Origin: Xanthobacter dioxanivorans
Lineage (GTDB): Bacteria > Pseudomonadota > Alphaproteobacteria > Rhizobiales > Xanthobacteraceae
NCBI RefSeq assembly: GCF_016807805.1
Contig: NZ_CP063362.1
Location: forward strand, 5,250,501-5,314,500
Reading direction: 5' to 3'
Length of the DNA stretch: 64,000 nt
In this document: in pieces, positions 39,846 to 47,612 of the stretch
Layout of the letters: the number at the start of each line of letters is the position of its first letter
Position numbering within the stretch: position 1 is the stretch's first letter
Program-made: the position numbers and the translations under genes
The notes under the pieces: generated by a model
Told to the model about the DNA's origin: nothing
Database searches by the model: none
The model's input: only the letters and a program-made list of their open reading frames with translations

Positions 39846-40318
39846 AGCAAACTGCATCATCGGCGCCGGCCCCGCAAACAGGGTCGGGGATTTCAGCCGT
39901 CTCCCCACCCGCCGAGAGCGGGGAGGTGGAGCCGCACCCTGACGATTTGGCTGTTGACCGTTTCGCGGCTGAGATGAAGGCCAAGCTGGCGCAGAAGCGC
40001 GCCGAGGGGCGGGGTGGGTGGGAAGACAAAGAAGACTGCCCCGCGCACCACCTGTCCAATCTGCTGCGCGATCACGTGGAGAAGGGCGATCCACTGGATG
40101 TCGCAAATTTCGCCATGATGCTCCACCAGCGCGGGGAACGGATCACTTCAATACATCTTGGTATTCTCCGTGAGAGCGGGGAACGGGTAGGCGCGCCCGG
40201 AAGCGAGGCTCCCTTTGCGGCAGTTGCAGAGGCTCGTGAAGACGCGAAGGGCCGGCTCGGGACTCTCAGGGAGGCGATGCGCCTGCGCAGGGAGCGCGAA
40301 CAAGAAGGCGGGGGTTGA
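39842..40318 (+). CDS. Conserved phage accessory protein
   Basis: 158 residues. The centre FAAEMKAKLAQKRAEGRGGW with CPAHHLSNLLRDHVEKGDPL and DVANFAMMLHQRGERI is a recurrent module of phage accessory proteins of unknown function. The N-terminus is Pro/Ser-rich and the end a basic coil. Its ATG lies inside the tnpB stop. If the transposon right end and omega RNA scaffold exist they must overlap its 5' part. Confidence 0.6.
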   Translation: MKQTASSAPAPQTGSGISAVSPPAESGEVEPHPDDLAVDRFAAEMKAKLAQKRAEGRGGWEDKEDCPAHHLSNLLRDHVEKGDPLDVANFAMMLHQRGERITSIHLGILRESGERVGAPGSEAPFAAVAEAREDAKGRLGTLREAMRLRREREQEGGG

Positions 40319-40321
40319 AAG

Positions 40322-40552
40322 ATGCCTGCACAATTTTCGGCCGCGCGATTCCGACCTTTCGAATGGGCCTACGAGTGCCCGACCTGTGGCGCCGTGCACC
40401 CTATTCTCGAAACCGAGGAAGACGACGCAGGCGTGGTTTGGCCCGCAGCATCCGCGCGGTTCACCCGATGTGAACGCTGCGAAACCTTAGTCGAGATTGG
40501 CGGCGCGAAAATTTCCGATGTTTCCGGTTCTCCGTGGGTCAATGAATTCTAG
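40322..40552 (+). CDS. Zinc-ribbon phage protein
   Basis: 76 residues with CPTCGAVHP and CERCETLVEI, two Cys-x-x-Cys knuckles about 30 residues apart. This is a zinc ribbon, otherwise featureless. It starts 3 bases after the upstream stop. Confidence 0.55.
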   Translation: MPAQFSAARFRPFEWAYECPTCGAVHPILETEEDDAGVVWPAASARFTRCERCETLVEIGGAKISDVSGSPWVNEF

Positions 40553-40560
40553 GTGATGAC

Positions 40561-41292
40561 ATGACAAACCAGAACAATAAAGCGGCCCCCACCACAACCG
40601 CCGAGAGCGGGGAACGGTTCATGAGCGACAAGACGCGCCAGTTCGTAGAGCCGGTGCGCAAGATGCTCGCCGAGGGCATCAACGTCCAGGCGCTGGGCGA
40701 CGCCACCAATCAGATTATCGAAGGCGCGTTCCAATCTCTGGTCGAGCATATCGATGAACTGGAGATGGACCTTGCGTCGCTGCGGACGGCAGTCGCCCTC
40801 GCCAGCACCCAAGCCCCGCAGCCGGGCGGGGCGGTGAAGGTCAAGGCGCTGGAATGGGTGAAATGTCACGCGGGGTATTCCGCTGAAGTTCCATTTGGTG
40901 AGTACGGATGCGATCTCGACCAAGACGAGGAAGTCGCGCTGTATCCTTGGATTTGCTCAAGCCCGGAGGATATTCTGGGTCACTGCGAAACACTGGACGA
41001 AGCCAAAGCTGCCGCCCAAGCCGACTACGAACGCCGCATCCTCGCCGCCCTCGAACCCACCCCCGCGCCGAGCTTCGCCAAGGGGGCGGAGGCGATGGAC
41101 TGGCGCGAGCGCGATCTGGACCTGATTGCGGCGCACGAGAAGGTAGAAGCTTTCAAGGCCGGCGCGAAGGCGATGCAGTCGGACGCTGCGGCCTTGGCTG
41201 ACAAGCTCGGCGAGGAATACTGCACAGCCGGATACGCGGCCAACAAGATCCGCGACCTCCCCCTCCCCACCCCGCCGGCAGGGGAGGGCTGA
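40561..41292 (+). CDS. Hypothetical phage protein
   Basis: 243 residues. The centre (VKVKALEWVKCHAGYSAEVP, then YPWICSSPEDILGHCETLDE with AKAAAQADYERRILAAL) matches a module widely found in phage proteins whose N-termini vary. The C-terminal third is helical. Function unknown. The module shuffles among the small genes of this operon. Confidence 0.55.
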   Translation: MTNQNNKAAPTTTAESGERFMSDKTRQFVEPVRKMLAEGINVQALGDATNQIIEGAFQSLVEHIDELEMDLASLRTAVALASTQAPQPGGAVKVKALEWVKCHAGYSAEVPFGEYGCDLDQDEEVALYPWICSSPEDILGHCETLDEAKAAAQADYERRILAALEPTPAPSFAKGAEAMDWRERDLDLIAAHEKVEAFKAGAKAMQSDAAALADKLGEEYCTAGYAANKIRDLPLPTPPAGEG

Positions 41293-41294
41293 CG

Positions 41295-41540
41295 ATGAAG
41301 GTCACGTTCTTGGATATTGAAATGGACGACATGCAAAAGGCCCTGCACCTTGTCCGATCATACGTCACCAACGGTTATGCCGACGAAGGCAGGAATGCGC
41401 GTCGCAACGCCGTGATCTACGCCCCAAAGGCGAACGCCGCGCGCTGTCAGGGCGACGACTGGCAGGCGTCCGTCTGGGGAAATCGCAACCATGTGCGCGT
41501 CGCTTTTGCGAACGAGGAGGCCGACCATGGCCGGGAATGA
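41295..41540 (+). CDS. Small phage protein
   Basis: 81 residues. Front KVTFLDIEMDDMQKALHLVR and a basic end (RCQGDDWQASVWGNRNHVRV). Translation from an ATG 2 bases after the previous stop. It overlaps the next gene by 14 bases. Not recognised. Confidence 0.45.
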   Translation: MKVTFLDIEMDDMQKALHLVRSYVTNGYADEGRNARRNAVIYAPKANAARCQGDDWQASVWGNRNHVRVAFANEEADHGRE

Positions 41541-42411
41541 CGATCTGATTTCCGGGCCGGAGGCGACTTTGACGGAAAGTGCTTCAGTGGCGGCCTCGAT
41601 CTCTCCCGAAGCTCGCGCGAAAGCCGATGAACTGCGAGCGTACGCAGCCCGCGAGATATCTGCCGCCGCGCAAAAGGAAGCTGAAATTAAGCGGCTAATG
41701 AAGGACCGAGACGATTGGCGTCGCGTCGCCCAAGGACAAACACCCGGCGGATCGGAGTTCACGACACCGGCCGAGGTTGCCGCCTATTGTGCAAAACTCA
41801 AAGAAGAGCACATCCGGACAATCGACAGTTTTAAGTCTCGTGCCGCCACCGCCCTCGCCGAGCGAGACGCGACGATCGAGCGGCTGACGAAGGGGCGGGA
41901 CAAGGCGCGCCGATTTTGCTCCGCAGCCTACCACGATCTAGTCGGGCTGTTCGAAACGATCAAGGAGCACAAAGATCTATTCCCGCGCACGACGCATGAC
42001 TTGATCGAAACTTCCGAGTTCATGAAGCTTGCCACCGAGGGCCTTGCGGACGGCACAGTTTATGACGATGAACTCTCCAAGGAAAAGACCCGCGCCACCA
42101 CCTTAGAGCGCGAGCGGGACGAGGTGGCCGATATCGCCAAGAAGCTCACCATCGGCATGACGGACCTTGTAGACGCCAACATGCGCCTATGCGGTCAGCT
42201 CGCCGAAAGTCGGGCGGAAGCGAAGGCGGCACAAGGCGAGCGGGATGAGGCGAGGGCCGAGGTGGAGCGGGTATGGGGGGTTGTGTCCACCTTGGCGCAT
42301 TTGTCCGATAGCTACAAAGGCTTGCCGGACACGCACCTCGCTTACATCTCTGTCGGCACCCTGCGCCGCGCCGCCCTCACCGCCAAGGGAGGCGAGAATG
42401 CAGAAGGGTGA
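41527..42411 (+). CDS. Coiled-coil phage protein
   Basis: 294 residues, mostly coiled coil (about 25-90 and 150-245: AEIKRLMKDRDDWRRVAQGQ; EERD and ERDEARAEVERVW segments). The C-terminal THLAYISVGTLRRAAL is a phage-accessory ending. Possibly a rod-like scaffold or regulator; no motif gives a function. Overlaps the Lar-like gene at its end. Confidence 0.5.
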   Translation: MAGNDDLISGPEATLTESASVAASISPEARAKADELRAYAAREISAAAQKEAEIKRLMKDRDDWRRVAQGQTPGGSEFTTPAEVAAYCAKLKEEHIRTIDSFKSRAATALAERDATIERLTKGRDKARRFCSAAYHDLVGLFETIKEHKDLFPRTTHDLIETSEFMKLATEGLADGTVYDDELSKEKTRATTLERERDEVADIAKKLTIGMTDLVDANMRLCGQLAESRAEAKAAQGERDEARAEVERVWGVVSTLAHLSDSYKGLPDTHLAYISVGTLRRAALTAKGGENAEG

Positions 42412-42724
42412 TCTGCTGCCGTGCCCGTTCTGCGAGTGCACCGTCATCCGTTGTTTCGAGGTATTTGGCTCGGGCCGGTACCGCGTCGACTGCAACCTAT
42501 GCAATGGCGGGTTTGAAGCGAATAACCGGGAGCGGGCAGTCGCTTTGTGGAACCGGCGCTCCGACCGCGCCGGGCGCATTGCCGGGCTGAAGGAAGCAGC
42601 GGGGCTGGCCGACGAGCACGCCGCCGATGGTGCCAACCTTGACGAGCGTTCAGCTCTCTTGGTTCTGGCGCAAGCCATCCGCGCCCGGATCGCGGCCCTT
42701 GAGACGGAGGAGGGGAAGTCGTGA
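42398..42724 (+). CDS. Lar-like zinc protein
   Basis: 108 residues. LLPCPFCECTVIRCFEVFGS, then YRVDCNLCNGGFEANN and RERAVALWNRRSD form the Lar zinc module with two Cys-x-x-Cys pairs. The C-terminal half is an Ala-rich helix (GLKEAAGLADEHAADGANLD). A restriction-alleviation role is inferred from family. Compare the longer Lar-like protein at 35550. Confidence 0.65.
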   Translation: MQKGDLLPCPFCECTVIRCFEVFGSGRYRVDCNLCNGGFEANNRERAVALWNRRSDRAGRIAGLKEAAGLADEHAADGANLDERSALLVLAQAIRARIAALETEEGKS

Positions 42725-43083
42725 GCTACCTGAAAGCTGTTATCCCGGCCGCGCCATTCATCACGTTCTGCCGCGACGGCCTCCTCGCCAAGATCGACTT
42801 CAAGGACGGGAAGCTGGACTATTCGGGAGACCTTCCGATCAGCGATGCCGCGCGCATGCTCTTTGAGCAGCTTGGCCGAACGCTCCCCGCCGACTGGATG
42901 GACCCAGCCACCGCCCGCACCGAAGCCAGGAACGCGGCTCTGGAGGAGGCGGCGCGGCATCTGGAGGAGTACCGGGCGCCGCGTGAGGAGTACGGGCACG
43001 CCAAGGCGGCTGTCATGCTGGACGCAGAGGCCATCCGCGCCCTGATCGGCACCGATCCCACCACAGATAGAGGGGAGGGGTGA
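42721..43083 (+). CDS. Hypothetical phage protein
   Basis: 120 residues from a GTG overlapping the Lar-like stop. Front beta (PFITFCRDGLLAKIDFKDGK), end helical (RNAALEEAARHLEEYRAPRE). The short helical tail is like other genes of this operon, suggesting module exchange. Not recognised. Confidence 0.45.
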   Translation: MSYLKAVIPAAPFITFCRDGLLAKIDFKDGKLDYSGDLPISDAARMLFEQLGRTLPADWMDPATARTEARNAALEEAARHLEEYRAPREEYGHAKAAVMLDAEAIRALIGTDPTTDRGEG

Positions 43084-43302
43084 ATGGCCTACGTCTGCGG
43101 CCAATATCCGTGCCCGTCTCCAGGATGTCCGCATTGCGACCCGGTGCTGACGCGCCAACCACCGTTCCCATGGAACACGGCCCCGCCGCCCGGACCAACT
43201 GCGCCACGCCTCGGCTGGGAATGCCCACACTGCCACAAAGTGCACGCGCCGTGGGTTCCGGCCTGCGAATGCGCCACAGCCCAGCGCGAGGAGGCGCCGT
43301 GA
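43084..43302 (+). CDS. Cys/Pro-rich zinc-binding small protein
   Basis: 72 residues with four Cys-x-Cys/Cys-x-x-Cys-like pairs (CGQYPCPSPGCPHCD, then CPHCHKVHAPWVPACECA). Proline-rich spacer between the knuckles. Such zinc-knuckle peptides occur in phage accessory regions; function unknown. Confidence 0.5.
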   Translation: MAYVCGQYPCPSPGCPHCDPVLTRQPPFPWNTAPPPGPTAPRLGWECPHCHKVHAPWVPACECATAQREEAP

Positions 43303-43493
43303 TGCCGATGCTCGCAGCCTACGTCGCCATGCTCGTTTTCGACCTCGCCATCATGGCCGGAACTGCCTATGCCGTCTTCTGGCTGGGCTTCTCCGGCTGG
43401 TGGTTCGCGCTCGCCGTGCTGATCATCAGCGGATCCAGCCCAAAGAAGCTGTTCTGCCCGGAAGAAGGAAGCGAGGAGGCGCCTGAGGGATGA
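43302..43493 (+). CDS. Small membrane protein
   Basis: 63 residues. Two transmembrane segments: LAAYVAMLVFDLAIMAGTAY and FWLGFSGWWFALAVLIISGS, then a short charged tail with Pro-Glu-Glu. Starts inside the previous stop (TGATG). Early in the rightward operon it could disturb the host membrane, but nothing specific is visible. Confidence 0.55.
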   Translation: MPMLAAYVAMLVFDLAIMAGTAYAVFWLGFSGWWFALAVLIISGSSPKKLFCPEEGSEEAPEG

Positions 43494-43690
43494 GCCAGAT
43501 CCTCAAGATGATGCAAACGATGTGGCGCGAGATGGTAGACCCAGGCCCGGCCACCTCCAAGCATTACGATTTCATCGAGCGTTATGGGATGCCTCCGGGT
43601 CGCAGCTACATCGAGTGCCGGGGCCTCGATGCGCGCGGCCTGCCCAAGTTCAAGGTGAAAGCTCGGAGAGAGGAGGCGCCCCCGCCATGA
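43490..43690 (+). CDS. Small phage protein
   Basis: 66 residues. Helical front (SQILKMMQTMWREMVDPGPA) and a basic Pro-ended tail. ATGA overlap with the membrane-protein gene. Not recognised. Confidence 0.45.
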   Translation: MSQILKMMQTMWREMVDPGPATSKHYDFIERYGMPPGRSYIECRGLDARGLPKFKVKARREEAPPP

Positions 43691-43730
43691 GCCTCAGTGC
43701 TGACCAATCCCCCCTAGGGAGGATCTATAC

Positions 43731-43922
43731 ATGAGCCGACGCGCTGCTCTTTTCACCCAAGCCGATCTTGCTCGGGTGTTCGCTGCCGCCAAACGCATCG
43801 GCATGTCCGTGCGCGTGGATATGGCGCGGGGCGTGGCGGATGTGGTGCCCGTCGAGAACGCTCCGCATGAAGCGACGCCGCAGAAAGCCCCTGATGGACC
43901 GAAGCGGGTCATTGTGATGTGA
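43731..43922 (+). CDS. Small protein preceding the integrase, possible excisionase/regulator
   Basis: 63 residues. RRAALFTQADLARVFAAAKR with IGMSVRVDMARGVADVVPVE. This 'F-T-Q-A-D-L-x-R-x-x-x-A-A' helix followed by two strands regularly precedes integrase genes in rhizobial prophages. A small winged-helix or recombination-directionality role is inferred from place only. The stop overlaps the integrase start. Confidence 0.55.
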   Translation: MSRRAALFTQADLARVFAAAKRIGMSVRVDMARGVADVVPVENAPHEATPQKAPDGPKRVIVM

Positions 43923-44998
43923 TGAACGCCATGCCGCGCCCACGCCCGCCGTACCTGCACCGCGAAACGACGCGCCATGGCGCCGTGGTGTGGTATGTCA
44001 GAAAGAATGACGGGCCGCGCATCCGCGTCAAGGGCGAATATGGCTCGCCAGAGTTCTGGGCCGCCTACCGGGAGGCTCTGGAAGGCCGCGCCGAGGTTCA
44101 AAAGAAGGCCAGCCCCCACACTCTGCAATGGGCTTTGGACAAGTACCGGGCAAGCTCGGCATGGGCAAGCCTATCCAACGCCACCCGGAGGCAGAGGGAA
44201 AATATATTCAAAGCGGTGATTGCGTCCGCCGGGAATGAGCGACTGTCGGATATTGACAAGGCCTCGATCATCGCCAGCCGGGAGAAGCGCGCCGCAACTC
44301 CCCACGCCGCCAACGTCTACTTGAAGGCCATGCGGTCCTTCTATGCGTGGGCCTGCGGCGACGGCGCCATTGTCGAGACCGACCCGACCAAGGGCGTGTC
44401 CCTGCTCAAGGGCAAGAACGACGACGTGGGCTTCCACACCTGGACTGAGGAAGAGGTTGCCCGTTTTGAGGCGCGCTGGCCCATTGGGACGCGGGAACGG
44501 TTGGCATTTGACCTCCTACTCTACACCGGGCTCCGGCGCGGGGACGCGGTGCGCGTCGGTCGGCAGCACGTCAAAGATGGAGTGATCTACATTAAGGCAG
44601 AGAAGACCGGGGAGGACTTGTTCATCCCCGTTCTTCCGCCCTTCGCTGCATCGATTGCAGCGGCGCCGACAGGCGACCTCGCCTTCATCGTCGGATCGGA
44701 CGGCAAGCCCTTTGTCAAGGAGAGCTTCGGTAACTGGTTCCGGGAAGTGTGCCGGTCCGCCGACTGTCCGGGGGCCGCGCATGGGCTGCGCAAGGCCGGC
44801 GCGACACGGGCGGCAGAGAACGGCGCAAGCGACAAGGAGCTGATGGCCCTGTTCGGATGGACCAACGGGAAGATGGCGAATCTCTACACGAAGGCCGCCG
44901 ACAGGAGGAAGCTTGCCGCAGCGGCAGCAGAACGGCTCCTGAACAAAAATCCCCCGCACCCTGTACCAGGTGCGGGAATGAAGGCAGAAAACACTTGA
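43922..44998 (+). CDS. int: Tyrosine-type phage integrase
   Basis: 358 residues. Catalytic residues are Arg205/206 in YTGLRRGDAV, His288-x-x-Arg290 in AAHGLRKAGA, Trp313 in the place of the second His, and the nucleophile Tyr322 in NLYTKAADRR. A core-binding helical region (about 65-160) precedes. It integrates phage DNA into the tRNA-Phe 3' end. It is last in the rightward operon, directly beside the att site. GTG/ATG choices at 43919, 43922 and 43931 are possible. Confidence 0.9.
   Translation: MNAMPRPRPPYLHRETTRHGAVVWYVRKNDGPRIRVKGEYGSPEFWAAYREALEGRAEVQKKASPHTLQWALDKYRASSAWASLSNATRRQRENIFKAVIASAGNERLSDIDKASIIASREKRAATPHAANVYLKAMRSFYAWACGDGAIVETDPTKGVSLLKGKNDDVGFHTWTEEEVARFEARWPIGTRERLAFDLLLYTGLRRGDAVRVGRQHVKDGVIYIKAEKTGEDLFIPVLPPFAASIAAAPTGDLAFIVGSDGKPFVKESFGNWFREVCRSADCPGAAHGLRKAGATRAAENGASDKELMALFGWTNGKMANLYTKAADRRKLAAAAAERLLNKNPPHPVPGAGMKAENT
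44944..44976 (-). terminator. Terminator for tRNA-Phe located in the integrase coding end
   Basis: Leftward: CCCGCACC, 8-base loop, GGTGCGGG, then GGATTTTTG. The hairpin lies within the last 20 codons of int, on the strand that terminates transcripts leaving the tRNA gene. A prophage-borne terminator restores the tRNA's 3' processing context. Confidence 0.65.
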
Positions 44999-45021
44999 TT
45001 TTCAATGCCTTAATAATATGA

Positions 45022-45097
45022 TGGTGCCCAGGGGCGGAATCGAACCACCGACACTGCGATTTTCAGTCGCATGCTCTACCAACTGAGCTACCTGGGC
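45022..45097 (-). tRNA. tRNA-Phe(GAA), prophage attachment site
   Basis: 76 bases on the minus strand with encoded CCA. The acceptor is GCCCAGG/CCTGGGC, the anticodon loop CTGAAAA gives GAA, and the T arm carries GTTCGATTC. All arms pair. The 3' end (left) abuts the prophage, so attR is the 3' part of this gene, rebuilt by phage sequence without loss of function. Confidence 0.95.
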
Positions 45098-45133
45098 GTC
45101 CAAGGGACAGCGTGTGTCTCTCGGAGCGGCGAG

Positions 45134-45162
45134 TGTATAGTGGCGAAGAGGCCGCCTGTCCA
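45134..45162 (-). promoter_or_regulatory. Promoter of tRNA-Phe
   Basis: Minus strand TGGACA, 17 bases, TATACA, with the predicted start about 30 bases before the tRNA. It lies on the host side, so it was not affected by integration. Confidence 0.6.
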
Positions 45163-45895
45163 TAGCCCGCGCCGCCTCTGCGCGGCCTCGCGGGAAGGCT
45201 GTGGAAAAACCGCATGGCCGGCGCGCGTCGCTTCAACCACGGCAACGGGTCGCGGGCCGCGAGGCGCCCTCGCCTGCGCCGTCGGGGATGCCCCCTCGGG
45301 ACCCGTCGAGCCCGCGCCTGAGCGCCGATGGTGACGACCACGACGATCCCGCCGGCGAAGCGCAGGCGGCGCTTGCCCGGATTCGGGCCCGGCCCGTCGC
45401 ACGAACGCCGCCCATGGCCGCCCGCTTCGACCCGAGCACGCGCCGGTGCGACCCGCGATGCTCCGGGCGTGGGGCCGAAGCGCCGCGGGCTCGGGCCGGC
45501 CCATCCCCATGAGCGCCGGCGGCGGTCGCCCGCCTCGATCGCGACAGGCCCGCCTTGCCCCACCGCGACGCTGCGCCGGCGACGGGCCGCGTAGCGGAAA
45601 AGCGTATCGAGGCGCACCCGGCATCAGGAGGCCCCGGCAACAGGCAGCCCCGGCACCATGGAGCATGGCGCAGGAATGGCCGCGCAAGAGCTGTGCTGCG
45701 GCGGCCCCGGCGAGCTTGGGCGAGGTGCATCCGCATGCCGCGGGCGCCCGGCATCGCGCGCCGTCCGCCCGGGCCGATGGCGGCGTGATTTGCGCGTGTC
45801 ATTGGGGCCGGAAGCTGGCAAAGTGCGCGGGGCGGCCGGAGGGCCGGGCGCGAGCGGAACCGGGGGCGAAGAGCGTGGCCGAGCGGAAGGCGAAG
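45163..45895. other. About 730 GC-rich bases with no supported gene
   Basis: Frames are open on both strands only because the DNA is so GC-rich; the products are Arg/Pro/Ala-rich and lack ribosome sites. Possible content is the upstream region of the XRE-cupin gene and decayed sequence. Confidence 0.5.
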
Positions 45896-46534
45896 ATGAG
45901 CGTGGAGGCGGCCGACAGCATCGAGTACACGACCGGATCCGGCGCCCCGGCGGCAGAGGCGGCGACGCTGGAACAGGCCCTCGGCGTGCAGGTGCGCTCG
46001 ATCCGGCGGGAGCTCGACCTCACCGTGTCCGACCTCGCAGGCGCGGCGGGCATCTCCGTCGGCATGCTCTCCAAGATCGAGAACGGGCAGATCTCGCCGT
46101 CGCTCGCCACCCTGCAGGCCATTTCCAAGGCCCTCAACGTGCCGATCACCACGCTGTTCTCCGCGTTCGAGGAACGGCGCGACTGCTCCTTCGTGCGCGC
46201 CCACCAGGGCGTCACCATCGAGCGGCGCGGCACCAAGGTCGGCCACCAGTACGAGCTGCTGGGCCATGGCCTCGGCGGCGACATCGTGGTGGAGCCCTAC
46301 CTCATCACCCTCACGCAGGAAGCCGCGCCCTATACGGGCTTCCGCCACGCCGGCGTGGAGTTCATCTACATGCTGTCCGGCGAGGTGATTTACCGCCACG
46401 CGGACCGCACCTACCACCTGCGCGCGGGCGACGCCCTCATGTTCGATTCCGGCGCCGCGCACGGCCCGGAGACCCTGGTGGTCACCCCCATGACCTACCT
46501 GTCCATCATCGTCTACGGTCGCGACCGGCATTGA
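45896..46534 (+). CDS. XRE-cupin transcriptional regulator of the methylamine locus
   Basis: 212 residues from the ATG at 45896. HTH: LDLTVSDLAGAAGISVGMLS, then KIENGQISPSLATLQAISKA (about 42-80). The C-terminal cupin runs from GFRHAGVEFIYMLSGEVIYR to HLRAGDALMFDSGAAHGPET, an effector-binding barrel as in PuuR-like proteins. It is 178 bases upstream of mgsA on the same strand, and a perfect dyad lies in that gap, so it likely controls the mgs genes. The upstream extension of this frame lacks a ribosome site. Confidence 0.85.
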   Translation: MSVEAADSIEYTTGSGAPAAEAATLEQALGVQVRSIRRELDLTVSDLAGAAGISVGMLSKIENGQISPSLATLQAISKALNVPITTLFSAFEERRDCSFVRAHQGVTIERRGTKVGHQYELLGHGLGGDIVVEPYLITLTQEAAPYTGFRHAGVEFIYMLSGEVIYRHADRTYHLRAGDALMFDSGAAHGPETLVVTPMTYLSIIVYGRDRH

Positions 46535-46601
46535 GCGACGGGCGGGCCGCGTCCGGCGGGGGCGTGCGCGCCGGCCGGATGTTTCCCGGGCGGATGGCAT
46601 G

Positions 46602-46662
46602 TTTTCTTCAAGAGAAAATTTTATTCTTTGACGTTGACGCTTCAGGCGGTCCGGCGTACTCC
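46602..46662 (+). promoter_or_regulatory. mgs operon promoter with adjacent dyad
   Basis: TTTTCT-TCAAG-AGAAAA (46602-46618) is a perfect 6-bp-arm dyad, the likely operator for the XRE-cupin regulator. Ten bases on are two tandem TTGACG copies; 17 bases after the second is TACTCC. The ATG of mgsA lies 50 bases further. Confidence 0.5.
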
Positions 46663-46712
46663 TTTGTTCCAAGGCCGCTCGCGCGGTCCGGAATGGAGAC
46701 TGTGACAGCGCC

Positions 46713-47612
46713 ATGTGCGGCATCGTCGGACTTTTCTTGAAGGACCCCAAGCTCGAGGGCGAGCTCGGGGCCATGCTCGCCTCCATGCTCTGCGTCATGA
46801 CGGATCGCGGCCCCGACAGCGCCGGCTTCGCGGTCTACGGCGCGGGCGGGAAGGACAAGGTGAAGCTCTCCCTGCGGGCCGCCAAAGGCTACGACTTCCA
46901 GGCGCTCGCCGCCGGCCTCTCCATCCCCGCGGACGGCCTGCCCTCCGTCACCGCGCGCGGCACCCACGCCATCATCGAGATCCCCTCTCCGCGCGAAGCC
47001 GCGGTGCGCGCCTTCCTCGCCGAGCGGCATCCGGAAGTCGCCATCGTCGGCACCGGCGCGCGCATGGAGATCTTCAAGGAGGTCGGCCTGCCCTCCTCCG
47101 TCGCCGAGACCTTCGGCCTTGCCACCATGCGCGGCACCCACGGCATCGGCCACACCCGCATGGCCACCGAAAGCGCCGTGACCACCGCCGGCGCCCACCC
47201 CTTCTCCACCGGCGCCGACCAGTGCCTGGTGCACAACGGCTCGCTCTCCAACCACAACGCCTTGCGCCGGACGCTGAAGCGCGAGGGCGTGGTCATCGAG
47301 ACCGAGAACGACAGCGAGGTGGCCGCCGGCTATCTCACCTGGCGCATGCGAGAGGGCGCCTCCCTCGGCGCGGCGCTGGAAGCCGGTCTGAAGGACCTCG
47401 ACGGCTTCTTCACCTTCGTGGTGGGCACCGAGAACGGCTTCGGCGTGCTGCGCGATCCCATCGCCTGCAAGCCGGCGGTGATGGCCGAGACCGACCAGTA
47501 CGTGGCCTTCGGATCGGAATATCGCGCCCTCGTGGACCTGCCCGGCATAAACAGGGCCAAGGTGTTCGAGCCGGAACCCGCAACCGTCTATTTCTGGGAG
47601 CGCGCCCAGTGA
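46713..47612 (+). CDS. mgsA: N-methylglutamate synthase subunit A (glutamine amidotransferase-like)
   Basis: 299 residues. The N-terminal MCGIVGLFLKDPKLEGELGA has Cys2, the Ntn nucleophile of class II amidotransferases. RGPDSAGFAVYG, GIGHTRMATESAVTTAGAHP, HNGSLSNHNALRR and ENDSEVAAGYL complete the domain. In the N-methylglutamate synthase it accompanies GXGXG (B) and FMN (C) subunits. Methylamine is exchanged for the glutamate ammonium to give N-methylglutamate. It overlaps mgsB by GTGA. Confidence 0.85.
   Translation: MCGIVGLFLKDPKLEGELGAMLASMLCVMTDRGPDSAGFAVYGAGGKDKVKLSLRAAKGYDFQALAAGLSIPADGLPSVTARGTHAIIEIPSPREAAVRAFLAERHPEVAIVGTGARMEIFKEVGLPSSVAETFGLATMRGTHGIGHTRMATESAVTTAGAHPFSTGADQCLVHNGSLSNHNALRRTLKREGVVIETENDSEVAAGYLTWRMREGASLGAALEAGLKDLDGFFTFVVGTENGFGVLRDPIACKPAVMAETDQYVAFGSEYRALVDLPGINRAKVFEPEPATVYFWERAQ

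Larger units (their letters stand above)
1..45060. mobile_element. Prophage (podovirus-like), left end outside the window, integrated at tRNA-Phe
   Basis: The region has a complete temperate-phage layout: a minus-strand morphogenesis operon (1-18.4 kb), a minus-strand replication operon (18.4-26.2 kb), a CI/Cro switch (26.2-28.7 kb), a plus-strand recombination/accessory operon (28.7-43.9 kb) and a tyrosine integrase whose stop lies 23 bases from the 3' end of tRNA-Phe. The attachment core should therefore be the 3' part of that tRNA, about 45022-45065. The matching repeat must lie left of position 1. No lysis genes (holin, endolysin) are visible, so they are presumably also to the left. The boundary inside the tRNA is inferred. 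Confidence 0.93.

Noticed and set aside
39840..39960. Omega RNA/right end of the tnpB element
   Set aside because: No clear hairpin or end motif could be fixed by eye; needs small-RNA data.
45088..45890. Several long frames on both strands after tRNA-Phe
   Set aside because: Arg/Pro-rich products, no ribosome site, no family; typical for GC-rich non-coding DNA.
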